Source: a virus
Strand: one strand, 5' to 3'
Virus record (IMG/VR): IMGVR_UViG_3300010299_000075
Coordinates: 1 to 22,022 of that record
Length of the DNA stretch: 22,022 nt
This document shows positions 1 through 6,728 of the stretch, in pieces. Below the pieces are notes generated by a model. That model saw only the letters and a list, made by a program, of their open reading frames with translations. It did not search any database and was not told the DNA's origin. Within the stretch, counting starts at the first letter, position 1, and every line of letters starts with the position of its first letter. The position numbers and the translations under genes were made by a program.

Positions 1-1842
1 GCAAGTTTCTTAAGGTCTGATGCTAGTGACACATATTCTTCTGGAACATTAACTTTCGGTACTGGAACTGCTCTAGATCTTGCAACTAATGACGTATACG
101 CTAGTTTTCGTGTTTTTAGGAATAGTAAGTCCGGTAGTGACGGATTGTTCATGGGATATGGAAATAACAATAGTGGTCTAACCAGAATTTATGGTGGAGG
201 TTCAACTAGTACACATCTTAGCGTTAGTAGTAGTGGAATGACCTTTGGTGGTAGCACTGTCTGGCACGCTGGTAACGACGGTGCTGGTTCTGGACTAGAT
301 GCTGATCTTCTTGATGGTGCTCAACCTAGTGTATCTGCATCAAACAGTACTATAGTACAGAGACACAGTAGTGGATATATTTACGCAAACTACTTCAACA
401 CTACCCCGAACGATGTTACTTCTGGTGTCACGAAGGTTCTAGTTGAAACTGGAAACGACGGGTTTATGCGTCATGGTACAGCGGATGCTATTAGATCATT
501 TATTAATGTAGAGTCAGGAGCTACTGCAGACCAAACTGCATCGGAGATTCTTACTGCTATTAAGACAGTTGATGGTGCTGGTTCTGGACTTGATGCTGAC
601 TTACTTGATGGTATTAGTAGTGCAAGTTTCTTAAGGTCTGATGCTAATGACACTGCTACCGGGTCTTACTTATTCAATAGAAATAATGCTGCCATCACAA
701 ATACTTCGTATGCTCAAGGTAATAATCATATAGAATTGCGAACGACTAATGCCAGTAATCCGATTCTAGGATTTCATAGGAGTGGATATACTGCAACAGC
801 TCTTTACCATTCTGGATATGGTTCCGGTTCTCTTAGAATGAGAAATGCTGATGGCAATGATGGACCTATATTCTCAACTTTCAATGATGGTGCTGGTTCT
901 GGTCTTGACGCTGACTTATGGGATGGAAATCAATTTGCAACCTATTTGAACCAGGCGGTATTGACCACTTCCTCACCCAGCTTCAACCAAGTTATAACAA
1001 CGAATAACGGTAACGGAACTAATGTAAGAATAGGAGATGACGCTTGGATAGGTGATATAAACGCTGCAAACACTATTAGAGTTCAAGGAGTTCAAAATGG
1101 TGCCAATGGGTACATCGTCTTTGGTAATAGCAACACCACAGCTTTAGGTCGTGCAGGTACTGGTGCGTTAACCTACGGAGGTAGCACTATCTGGCACGCT
1201 GGTAACGACGGTGCTGGTTCTGGTCTTGATGCTGATACTGTTGACGGAACTCAACTATCAAACTTGATGACTCTGAGTGGAACTCAGACTATTACTGGAA
1301 CTAAAACATTTACTGGAATCACTCAAACCAATCAATTGAGAGTGGGATCCACGACTGGCCCTACCGGTTCGGGGAATGGGACCTTAGTCGTTGCTGAAAA
1401 TATTCACATTAACAACGCCGGTGCACAAGACAACAACGGTAGATTCCAAATTTATGTGGGTGAACAGGAGGACATTACTGCAACAACAGGCAAAATTCAG
1501 TTTACATTTTCAACGAACCCAACAACCGACAGAACTTCCGCACTGTTAAAAATTACAGTGTCTTGGCAGCTCACCAACAACAACATCTTGAACCAGGCAG
1601 CCATCGAATTTATGGCACAAATCAATAACAACACTAGCGGGGTCGTGGCTATCGGTGACATCCAGCCTATTTATGAATATAGGACAACCGTTGCATCTGA
1701 TGTCACATTTACAAATCTAAACGGTGGCCAATGTCGCTTTGACGTTCAAACTGTTGTAAATGCTACTCCAAGCGCCACTTACAAGGTAGAGATACTTTGT
1801 CGAGATGGTAAAATAGATCTATCATCAGTAAGCAAAACCTAA
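1..1842 (+). CDS. Tail fibre-like protein, 5' end outside the window
   Basis: The reading frame is open from base 1, so the gene starts upstream; the first internal Met (145) is not a credible start because fibre repeat sequence precedes it. The product is rich in Gly, Ser, Asn and Thr. It carries four copies of a GAGSGLDAD-type motif (DNA near 280, 574, 889 and 1210), two of them preceded by a WHAGNDG motif, and two copies of SFLRSDA. Such short beta-type repeats are typical of phage fibre shafts. The last ~160 residues (from about nt 1345) lack the repeats and look like a separate beta-rich tip domain; the DNA there is locally more GC-rich. The role in host receptor contact is inferred from architecture. 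It could also be a baseplate-associated short fibre; the specific T4 counterpart cannot be named. Confidence 0.8.
   Translation, partial: ASFLRSDASDTYSSGTLTFGTGTALDLATNDVYASFRVFRNSKSGSDGLFMGYGNNNSGLTRIYGGGSTSTHLSVSSSGMTFGGSTVWHAGNDGAGSGLDADLLDGAQPSVSASNSTIVQRHSSGYIYANYFNTTPNDVTSGVTKVLVETGNDGFMRHGTADAIRSFINVESGATADQTASEILTAIKTVDGAGSGLDADLLDGISSASFLRSDANDTATGSYLFNRNNAAITNTSYAQGNNHIELRTTNASNPILGFHRSGYTATALYHSGYGSGSLRMRNADGNDGPIFSTFNDGAGSGLDADLWDGNQFATYLNQAVLTTSSPSFNQVITTNNGNGTNVRIGDDAWIGDINAANTIRVQGVQNGANGYIVFGNSNTTALGRAGTGALTYGGSTIWHAGNDGAGSGLDADTVDGTQLSNLMTLSGTQTITGTKTFTGITQTNQLRVGSTTGPTGSGNGTLVVAENIHINNAGAQDNNGRFQIYVGEQEDITATTGKIQFTFSTNPTTDRTSALLKITVSWQLTNNNILNQAAIEFMAQINNNTSGVVAIGDIQPIYEYRTTVASDVTFTNLNGGQCRFDVQTVVNATPSATYKVEILCRDGKIDLSSVSKT
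261..293 (+). repeat. 33-bp direct repeat in fibre gene, copy 1
   Basis: This stretch is identical by eye to 1191-1223 and encodes the WHAGNDGAGSG motif. The copies are 930 bp apart in the same frame. They are a coding repeat and a possible site for recombination between fibre segments. Confidence 0.8.
1191..1223 (+). repeat. 33-bp direct repeat in fibre gene, copy 2
   Basis: Second copy of the repeat at 261-293. It lies about 120 bp before the point where the repeat-rich shaft gives way to the distinct C-terminal domain, so it sits near a plausible tip-swapping boundary. Confidence 0.8.
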
Positions 1843-1871
1843 TTTATATTAATAATTTAACCCTTTCTAAA

Positions 1872-2207
1872 ATGACAACATCTTTTAACTGGACTATTAC
1901 GTGCTTAGAAAGATACATAAGCACTGGACTTGTAAAAAAAGTACATTGGCGATTAAACGCTGAGCAATCAGGATACAAGCAATATTCCTTAGGTATTGTA
2001 ACTTTACCTCCTCCAGGAGAAAATTTTATTCCCTTTGAAGATTTAACAGAAGAGATCATTATTGGATGGCTCGGTTCCATTCAAGAGTTTGACAAAGCAG
2101 AAGCAGAGGCAGAGTTACAAACCAAACTAGATCAGTTTCTTTTGTCAGAAACAACATTAGGAGGAATGTTACCTTGGAAAGTTGAAACAGGAATAGGTAC
2201 AACATAA
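1872..2207 (+). CDS. Small conserved-type phage protein, function unknown
   Basis: The 111-residue soluble protein begins MTTSFNWTI and contains KVHWRLNAEQSGY, VTLPPPGENFIPFEDLTEE and IIGWLGSIQ, followed by a helical acidic stretch (residues ~75-90) and a C-terminal LPWK motif. This layout (beta-rich N half with a VHWR motif, PPGE..F.P...LTEE, then a helix) resembles a family of ~100-residue phage proteins often encoded next to tail fibre genes, recalled rather than searched. The gene lies 29 bp after the fibre stop and has no clear Shine-Dalgarno, so translation may depend on coupling or on an AT-rich leader. A fibre chaperone or small virion component would fit its position, but that is a guess. 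No signal peptide or membrane segment is visible. Confidence 0.75.
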   Translation: MTTSFNWTITCLERYISTGLVKKVHWRLNAEQSGYKQYSLGIVTLPPPGENFIPFEDLTEEIIIGWLGSIQEFDKAEAEAELQTKLDQFLLSETTLGGMLPWKVETGIGTT

Positions 2208-2217
2208 AGAAATTGAA

Positions 2218-2225
2218 TATAAATA
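2218..2225 (+). promoter_or_regulatory. T4-type late promoter box TATAAATA
   Basis: Exact match to the T4 late promoter consensus, 11 bp after the stop of the 111-residue gene. It is followed at once by a weak 6-7 bp AT-rich hairpin (AAAGAA / TTCTTT, 2225-2240) and then by the mini-ORF at 2244. Confidence 0.75.
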
Positions 2226-2243
2226 AAGAAACTCTTCTTTAAA

Positions 2244-2327
2244 ATGCAGGAAGTTAATTTGCATAAATGGTTCAAGGGATCAAAATCCAAAGATGGTAAA
2301 TCTGGTTGGGTATTAACAAGTCAATAA
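2244..2327 (+). CDS. 28-codon mini-ORF or domain remnant
   Basis: A 27-residue reading frame sits between two late promoters. Its middle reads HKWFKGSKSKDGKSGWV, nearly the same as residues 61-77 of the large modular protein encoded at 6729 (DWFGKSKSKDGKSGWVN), and it stops right after the shared block. Codon choice differs at several positions, so it is not a fresh copy. It may be a minimal expressed peptide driven by the TATAAATA at 2218, or the leftover 5' end of a longer gene of that family truncated during fibre-gene exchange. No Shine-Dalgarno is visible. The similarity is clear; whether it is translated is not. Confidence 0.45.
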   Translation: MQEVNLHKWFKGSKSKDGKSGWVLTSQ

Positions 2328-2339
2328 GATATAAGTTTT

Positions 2340-2347
2340 TATAAATA
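2340..2347 (+). promoter_or_regulatory. T4-type late promoter box TATAAATA
   Basis: Exact late-promoter consensus 38 bp upstream of the fibre gene at 2386; the expected transcript would have a leader of roughly 30 nt containing a GGAGA element (near 2371) before the start codon. Confidence 0.85.
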
Positions 2348-2385
2348 TATGCAGGTAAAGAATTAAACGTGGAGAAACAGCTAAG

Positions 2386-4110
2386 ATGGCTTCTAATAGA
2401 GAATTATCACAATTTGCAAGTAAGGTTGTAGTAAATGATACAACAGGAACTATAAGTTTTGGTACTACGGTAACAGATTTAGTTGTATCTGGTGTTTCTA
2501 CTTTTAGTAATGTAGTAATTGGTGGAGCATCTACTTCACTAGTTGTAACTGGTGATGCTCATATATCTGGCGCTGTAACTGCAACATCATTTACTGGTGA
2601 TGGTTCTGGATTAACTGGACTGAACGCTTCAAATCTTACTTCTGGTCTTGTTCCATCATCTGTTCTTCCAGCAGTGATGATCAACGACATCTCTGGGAAT
2701 GCTGGTACTGCAAGTGCTTGGGAAACTGCAAGAACTTTTGCTATTGTTGGAGATGGAAGTGGTTCTGTATCTGTTGATGGATCTGCAAACGTATCACTAA
2801 ACCTCTCCGTTACTGGTGGTGATGCAGACACTCTTGATACTCTCAATTCTACGCAGTTCTTGAGATCCGACACTAGCGATACGATGTCGGGTACACTCAC
2901 CGCTAATTTCTTTGCTGGTAATGGTTCTGCATTAACAGCATTAAATGCAAACAATATTACAACAGGAACTCTAAGTAATGATAGACTTCCTGCTACTCTG
3001 ACCAAAGATATTAGTGGTAATGCTGCTACTGCAACGAATGCAGCGTCTGCAGGAAATGCGGATACCTTAGATAGTCTTAATTCAACACAATTCCTGAGAT
3101 CTGATCAAAGTGATTCGATGACGGGAACGTTAACTGCAACTGCCCTTGTTGGTAATGGTTCTGGTCTAACCAATTTAAATGCTTCCAGTATTACTGGAGG
3201 AACTATTTCAGCTGCCAGACTTCCATCTACCATGAGTGGCATTTTTAATGGAAATGCTGATACTGCAAGTAGATGGGAAAATGCAAGAACCATTAATCTT
3301 ACAGGAGATGCATCTGGTTCTGTTTCAATTGATGGTTCTAGTGACGTAACACTAACAGTTAGCGTGTCTGATGCAGCAACTGCAGCAAATGCATTAAAAC
3401 TTGGTAATCTTAATTCAACTCAGTTCTTAAGATCTGATCAGAGTGATTCAATTTCAGGAACTCTGACTGCAACTGCCTTTGGTGGTAATGGTTCTGCATT
3501 AACGGCATTAAATGCCTCAAATATTTCTACAGGAACTATTAGTAATGATAGACTTCCTGCTACTATTACTAAAAACATCAGTGGTAATGCTGCTACTGCA
3601 ACGAATGCGAATAACTTAGATAATCTTAATTCAACTCAGTTCTTAAGATCTGATCAAAGCGACACAATGTCGGGAACTTTGACAGCAACTGCTTTCAGCG
3701 GTAATGGTTCTAATTTAACAAGTCTAAATGCTACTAACATTACTTCTGGTACTATCAGTGATAGTCTACTTCCATCTAGTATGAATAGCAATATTACAGG
3801 AAATGCTGCTACTGCAACTAGATGGGCATCTTCAAGAACAATCACCCTTGCAGGAGATACTACTGGTTCAGTTTCACTTAATGGTTCTGCGGATGTAACT
3901 TTATCTGTTACAATTAAAGATGATAGTCACAATCATACAATTGCTAATATTGATGGTCTTCAAACCGCATTGGATGCTAAGGCATCAGCAACTAATAACT
4001 TTGTAACGAGTAATAGTGTTACTGAAATTATTACACTATCTCAAGCAACTTATGATAGTTTAGTCGCCTCGGGAAGTGTTGTTTCCACAGTTCTTTATGT
4101 AGTCGTTTGA
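2386..4110 (+). CDS. Tail fibre protein with alternating long and short repeats
   Basis: The 574-residue protein starts MASNRELSQFASKV. It contains five copies of a unit that opens GNGS/GDGS-x-LTxLNA (residues ~72, 178, 257, 367, 439), passes through a Leu-Pro pair and ends NAxTA. Four LNSTQFLRSD blocks link the units (near 158, 236, 347, 419). Units 1, 3 and 5 carry an added Trp...ART...GD..GSVS..G block; units 2 and 4 lack it, giving a higher-order period of about 185 residues. The C-terminus has SHNHTIANIDGLQTALDAK, an H-x-H segment like the metal-binding motifs of long tail fibres, and ends in a YDSLVASG...LYVVV strand common at phage fibre and baseplate termini. A late promoter precedes it. 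The role as host-binding fibre or shaft is inferred; the T4 gp37/gp12 equivalence is uncertain. Confidence 0.85.
   Translation: MASNRELSQFASKVVVNDTTGTISFGTTVTDLVVSGVSTFSNVVIGGASTSLVVTGDAHISGAVTATSFTGDGSGLTGLNASNLTSGLVPSSVLPAVMINDISGNAGTASAWETARTFAIVGDGSGSVSVDGSANVSLNLSVTGGDADTLDTLNSTQFLRSDTSDTMSGTLTANFFAGNGSALTALNANNITTGTLSNDRLPATLTKDISGNAATATNAASAGNADTLDSLNSTQFLRSDQSDSMTGTLTATALVGNGSGLTNLNASSITGGTISAARLPSTMSGIFNGNADTASRWENARTINLTGDASGSVSIDGSSDVTLTVSVSDAATAANALKLGNLNSTQFLRSDQSDSISGTLTATAFGGNGSALTALNASNISTGTISNDRLPATITKNISGNAATATNANNLDNLNSTQFLRSDQSDTMSGTLTATAFSGNGSNLTSLNATNITSGTISDSLLPSSMNSNITGNAATATRWASSRTITLAGDTTGSVSLNGSADVTLSVTIKDDSHNHTIANIDGLQTALDAKASATNNFVTSNSVTEIITLSQATYDSLVASGSVVSTVLYVVV
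3405..3440 (+). repeat. 36-bp direct repeat in fibre gene, copy 1
   Basis: Identical by eye to 3621-3656, 216 bp (72 codons) away. It encodes the NLNSTQFLRSDQ block; diverged copies of the same block lie near 2845 and 3076. Confidence 0.8.
3621..3656 (+). repeat. 36-bp direct repeat in fibre gene, copy 2
   Basis: Second copy of 3405-3440. Exact recombination between the copies would delete one short unit in frame. Confidence 0.8.
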
Positions 4111-4156
4111 GTTATGTTTCAACTTGCAAATAAAATATTTAAAAGGAGATTCATAA

Positions 4157-5461
4157 ATGTATAACGAATTTGATCATAATAAAGGCTTTTCAAAAGGATT
4201 TAAAATACTTCACGAGCAGGATATTGGAAACTGGAGTAATCTTGGTAATCTCGATGATTCTGATTTCTTTGATTTTTTGTTTAGACGTTTTCCATCTACA
4301 TTCACAGAAGTAGAGACTCCAACTCCAGAAGAACCAAATGGATCAACCCTTATATGTGGAAACTCTTATTTTAATAATAACCGTGTCACAAGTATCTATT
4401 ATAATGGTGTAGATCTTTGTGCTACTCCTCCCGAAGATATAGCAGAACCAGAAACACCCGAACCATCAGCAAATATAATTGGTAGATTGTTGTTACAAAT
4501 AGACACTAGAAAGTTTTCAAATATTGGTTCAAATACAGCCATACCATCAAATAAAAATTTTGAGGTTGTTGCTACTGGTAGAAGTGGACTTATCGATATT
4601 AATTGGGGTGATGGGACTTCTGATGCATCTGTTAGAGCAGGGAGAATAAGACACGTATATCAAAACCCAGGAATTTATACAGTAACAATATCAGCAAGGT
4701 CAACTTTTAATCTAAGTTACCCTGATATTGGTGGTTATGGAAATTGTATATTATCAATTGATTATATTGATGATGTATGGCTTGCTACTGTTTCTCCTCT
4801 TGACGTACGTGGGTGTATAAATTTACAATCAATAAACTTTCCATCAAGAGATATATTTAATCGACCTTACGGAAAAGACCAATTTTTAGTTCTCGAAACT
4901 ATTTTTGAGGGATGTGTAAATTTAACATCTGTTGATTTTTTTGACACTTCTAAGGTTTTTGATTGGAGTGCTACTTTTGCTGGATGTTCGTCATTAAGAG
5001 GCATCCCCACTTACGATTATTCTGGAGCTAGTCAATTTACAAGAACTTTTGCAAATTCTGGATTGGTAGTATGGGATTCTACAGCACCTTTTAATAAATC
5101 TTCTGAGTCATTCGTTGAGACCTGGTTTGGTTGCTCAAATCTCAAAGATTTTCCTCCAGGAAAATTTGATAATATATTTCAAAATCTCTCAGATGCAAGC
5201 GCAAGAGCAGGTGCTTTTAGAAATAGACTGACTGGTATATTTGAAGGTTGTGCGTTAACTCCCACATCAATTGAAAATATCTTGGTTTCATTAGCTAATA
5301 CAAAAGTGAGAGACAAAAACAGGACGTTAGTACCACTGACAAATGTTAATGCTGATTTTAATGGTGGAACCAATGCTAAAAAATCAACTTGGACTGCAGC
5401 TGCTAATGATGCATATAATACTCTCTCACTTAGAGGATGGAATATTTCTTTCAATTCTTAA
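4157..5461 (+). CDS. PKD-like plus BspA/DUF285-like repeat protein A, putative adhesin
   Basis: The 434-residue protein has a strong Shine-Dalgarno (AAGGAGA, 4143-4149). Residues 1-62 form an acidic, aromatic N-terminus ending in a Pro/Glu linker. Residues 66-90 (CGNSYFNNNRVTSIYYNGVDLC) are shared with the next gene. Residues ~135-180 look like a PKD or immunoglobulin-like beta domain (INWGDGT ... HVYQNPGIYTVTIS). Residues ~215-370 carry repeats of the form F-x-GC-x-NL/SSL (GCINLQSINFP, FEGCVNLTSVDF, FAGCSSLRGIP, WFGCSNLKDFP), the pattern of DUF285 and BspA-type leucine-rich surface proteins. The C-terminus (AKKSTWTAAANDAYNTLSLRG-W) is a recurring ending of such proteins. BspA-type domains mediate surface adhesion in bacteria; here a tail-tip or fibre role in host recognition is inferred from position next to fibre genes. 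Confidence 0.75.
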   Translation: MYNEFDHNKGFSKGFKILHEQDIGNWSNLGNLDDSDFFDFLFRRFPSTFTEVETPTPEEPNGSTLICGNSYFNNNRVTSIYYNGVDLCATPPEDIAEPETPEPSANIIGRLLLQIDTRKFSNIGSNTAIPSNKNFEVVATGRSGLIDINWGDGTSDASVRAGRIRHVYQNPGIYTVTISARSTFNLSYPDIGGYGNCILSIDYIDDVWLATVSPLDVRGCINLQSINFPSRDIFNRPYGKDQFLVLETIFEGCVNLTSVDFFDTSKVFDWSATFAGCSSLRGIPTYDYSGASQFTRTFANSGLVVWDSTAPFNKSSESFVETWFGCSNLKDFPPGKFDNIFQNLSDASARAGAFRNRLTGIFEGCALTPTSIENILVSLANTKVRDKNRTLVPLTNVNADFNGGTNAKKSTWTAAANDAYNTLSLRGWNISFNS

Positions 5462-5476
5462 TTAATAGGATAAAAT

Positions 5477-6694
5477 ATGTCACCTCTATTTTCTTGCACT
5501 AACGCATATACTAATGGTAGAAAAGTTTCTAAAGCTTATTTTAATGGAACTGATCTATGTCAAGATTCATTTTCGACTCCAGGATTAATACCACCTGGTG
5601 CCGTTGGCACTGCAATCATTGAAATTGATACTCGTTTATATCGCCGCGAGTCAACTTTTGGGACTGGTAGCGTAGATCCAACCAATAAAGAATTTTCAAT
5701 TGCCATACAATCATCTAGCACTCCAGATATTGGTGCTGGAAAACCGGCAATTGTTATTGACTGGGGAGATAATACTGTATTTACAGGTACTAGTCGAGGT
5801 GTTGATACCAGAGGAACTACTATTGGTACATCTAGTGGCAATATCTTTGATCACACATATCCATCACCTGGAGAATATACGGTTACTTTTAGTAATCTTT
5901 CCAAAAATGGATGTAGTTTTTCTTCATCATCTGGAGGAGCATTTGCTTTCCAATCCTTTGCCGCACAATACCAAGAGTGCATTAAAACCGTTAGATTTGA
6001 AAACAATACCTGGCGGTTTAGAATATCAACATCCAATAGATCTTTATTTGGAGACTGCATCAATCTTACGAGTTTTACTGCCCCAACCATAGACCCAATA
6101 GATGGAGGATCTCCCTTTTTAAGGGTTAGTTCTCTTGATGGTGCTTTTACAAATTGCAGTAGTTTGACTAGTTTTCCATCTATTAACACATCTAATATCA
6201 CTCAATATATTGGAACTTGGTCAGGATGCTCATCACTATCAAATTTTCCAAATAATTTAGACTTTACTAATTCAACTGTTCTTAGAGCTACTTTTAAAGG
6301 ACTTCCAATCACTTCTTGGAACTGTAATGGTAGGATAACTGCGTTTGATCTTCGTGGATGTTGGGAAAATTGTACAAATTTGGTTGATTTTCCTGCAAAT
6401 AAATTTGATGGACCACTTAGAACTGTTAGTTCATTTAATTTTCAAACTAGAACTGTTGAAACTCGAACGCAAGAGTACAATACAAATGCTTTTGAACGTA
6501 CCTTTAAGAATTGTGCATTAAGTCCACAATCAATTGAAAATATTTTAACATCTTTAGTTACTGGCGGTGCAACAAATATTACATTATCTCTTGAAGGTGG
6601 TGCAAATGCAGTAGCATCAACCTGGACTGGAAGTGCTATTGCTGCATACAATACTCTTATAAGTAGAGGTTGGACTATTACTAGAAATGCATAA
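5477..6694 (+). CDS. PKD-like plus BspA/DUF285-like repeat protein B, putative adhesin
   Basis: This 405-residue paralogue of the preceding gene lies 15 bp after it. It lacks the ~65-residue N-terminal extension and opens directly with the shared module (SCTNAYTNGRKVSKAYFNGTD). A PKD-like domain follows (VIDWGDNT near 93-100, HTYPSPGEYTVTFS near 126-139), with a longer Ser/Gly-rich insert than in A. Repeats with GDCINLTSF, FTNCSSLTSFP, WSGCSSLSNFP and ENCTNLVDFP run from ~190 to 350. Both proteins share NCALSPQSIENIL-type and STWTGSAIAAYNTLISRGW-type endings. Only a weak Shine-Dalgarno (AGGA) is present, so translation may be coupled to gene A. No signal peptide is seen, consistent with virion assembly rather than secretion. 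Duplication followed by divergence of the exposed repeats suggests selection on receptor binding; this is inference. Confidence 0.75.
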   Translation: MSPLFSCTNAYTNGRKVSKAYFNGTDLCQDSFSTPGLIPPGAVGTAIIEIDTRLYRRESTFGTGSVDPTNKEFSIAIQSSSTPDIGAGKPAIVIDWGDNTVFTGTSRGVDTRGTTIGTSSGNIFDHTYPSPGEYTVTFSNLSKNGCSFSSSSGGAFAFQSFAAQYQECIKTVRFENNTWRFRISTSNRSLFGDCINLTSFTAPTIDPIDGGSPFLRVSSLDGAFTNCSSLTSFPSINTSNITQYIGTWSGCSSLSNFPNNLDFTNSTVLRATFKGLPITSWNCNGRITAFDLRGCWENCTNLVDFPANKFDGPLRTVSSFNFQTRTVETRTQEYNTNAFERTFKNCALSPQSIENILTSLVTGGATNITLSLEGGANAVASTWTGSAIAAYNTLISRGWTITRNA

Positions 6695-6697
6695 GGA

Positions 6698-6704
6698 CTA
6701 AATA
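6698..6704 (+). promoter_or_regulatory. Late promoter-like box CTAAATA
   Basis: CTAAATA matches the late consensus in its last six bases and sits 24 bp upstream of the start at 6729, right after the stop of the adhesin gene. Such C-for-T variants are used in cyanophages, to my knowledge, but the match is imperfect. Confidence 0.5.
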
Positions 6705-6728
6705 AAAATAAGGTAACTGCCGATTGCA

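Noticed and set aside
2599-3900. CRISPR-like regularly spaced repeats
   Set aside because: The repeats are in frame, diverged and encode fibre motifs; the intervening sequence is itself repetitive rather than unique spacers.
5700-6092. 130-codon + strand frame inside adhesin B
   Set aside because: It is a shadow frame: Leu/His-rich with no motif, while the overlapping frame shows clear PKD and repeat motifs.
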